Made by a program: the position numbers and the translations under genes
Shown: piece by piece, positions 5,190-5,196 of the stretch
Position numbering within the stretch: position 1 is the first letter of the stretch
How the letters are laid out: each line of letters opens with the position of its first letter
Origin: Lactobacillaceae bacterium UBA639
GTDB lineage: Bacteria > Bacillota > Bacilli > Lactobacillales > Lactobacillaceae
Direction: 5' to 3'
Assembly (NCBI GenBank): GCA_002299975.1
Contig: DBOT01000146.1
Coordinates: 1-5,196 of the forward strand
DNA: 5,196 nucleotides
Notes under the pieces: model-generated
The model's input: only the letters and a program-made list of their open reading frames with translations
Database searches by the model: none
What the model was told of the DNA's origin: nothing

Positions 5190-5196
5190 CCTTAAT

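Overview
The window looks like chromosome of a low- to mid-GC Gram-positive bacterium, most probably a heterofermentative Lactobacillaceae such as Limosilactobacillus (inference). The support is GC-rich coding sequence between AT-rich spacers, strong AGGAGG-type ribosome binding sites, a YtrA-type GntR/ABC cassette, and an AmaP/DUF2273/Asp23 membrane-stress module of the kind found in lactobacilli. The species cannot be fixed from the sequence alone.

Layout. (1) Positions 1-2008, plus strand: a three-gene overlapping operon of a YtrA-subfamily GntR repressor, an ABC ATPase and a six-helix permease. A near-perfect 20-bp palindrome lies at 7-26, just after a candidate -10 box and upstream of the repressor's GTG start. 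(2) Positions 2015-2057: a long hairpin that can terminate transcription from both sides, between two converging operons. (3) Positions 2077-3249, minus strand: amaP, a DUF2273 small membrane protein and asp23, tightly packed and preceded by an extended -10 promoter. (4) Positions 3250-3529: a 280-bp spacer with the amaP promoter, a 7-7-7 inverted repeat, and a hairpin/U-tract terminator for the operon to its right. (5) Positions 3530-5031, minus strand: an IclR-family regulator followed 17 bp later by a short-chain dehydrogenase/reductase (SDR). The SDR reading frame is cut by one in-frame amber codon where family members usually have Trp. (6) Positions 5032-5196: a divergent spacer with a plus-strand promoter, a 13-bp-period direct repeat touching its -35 box, and a ribosome binding site ending 7 nt before the window edge. 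A plus-strand gene therefore almost certainly starts at about 5197.

How the parts work together (inference). The first operon is a self-regulated, signal-responsive ABC exporter of the YtrA/YtrB type. The second builds an Asp23 layer tethered to the membrane by AmaP. In the third, the IclR protein probably controls its own SDR operon and the divergent gene off the right edge. The SDR is inactive as full-length protein unless the stop is suppressed or is a sequencing error.

I found no mobile elements, CRISPR arrays, tRNAs or rRNAs, and no clearly novel system. The points most worth checking are the single-base SDR lesion and the regulatory DNA at 7-26 and 5107-5156.
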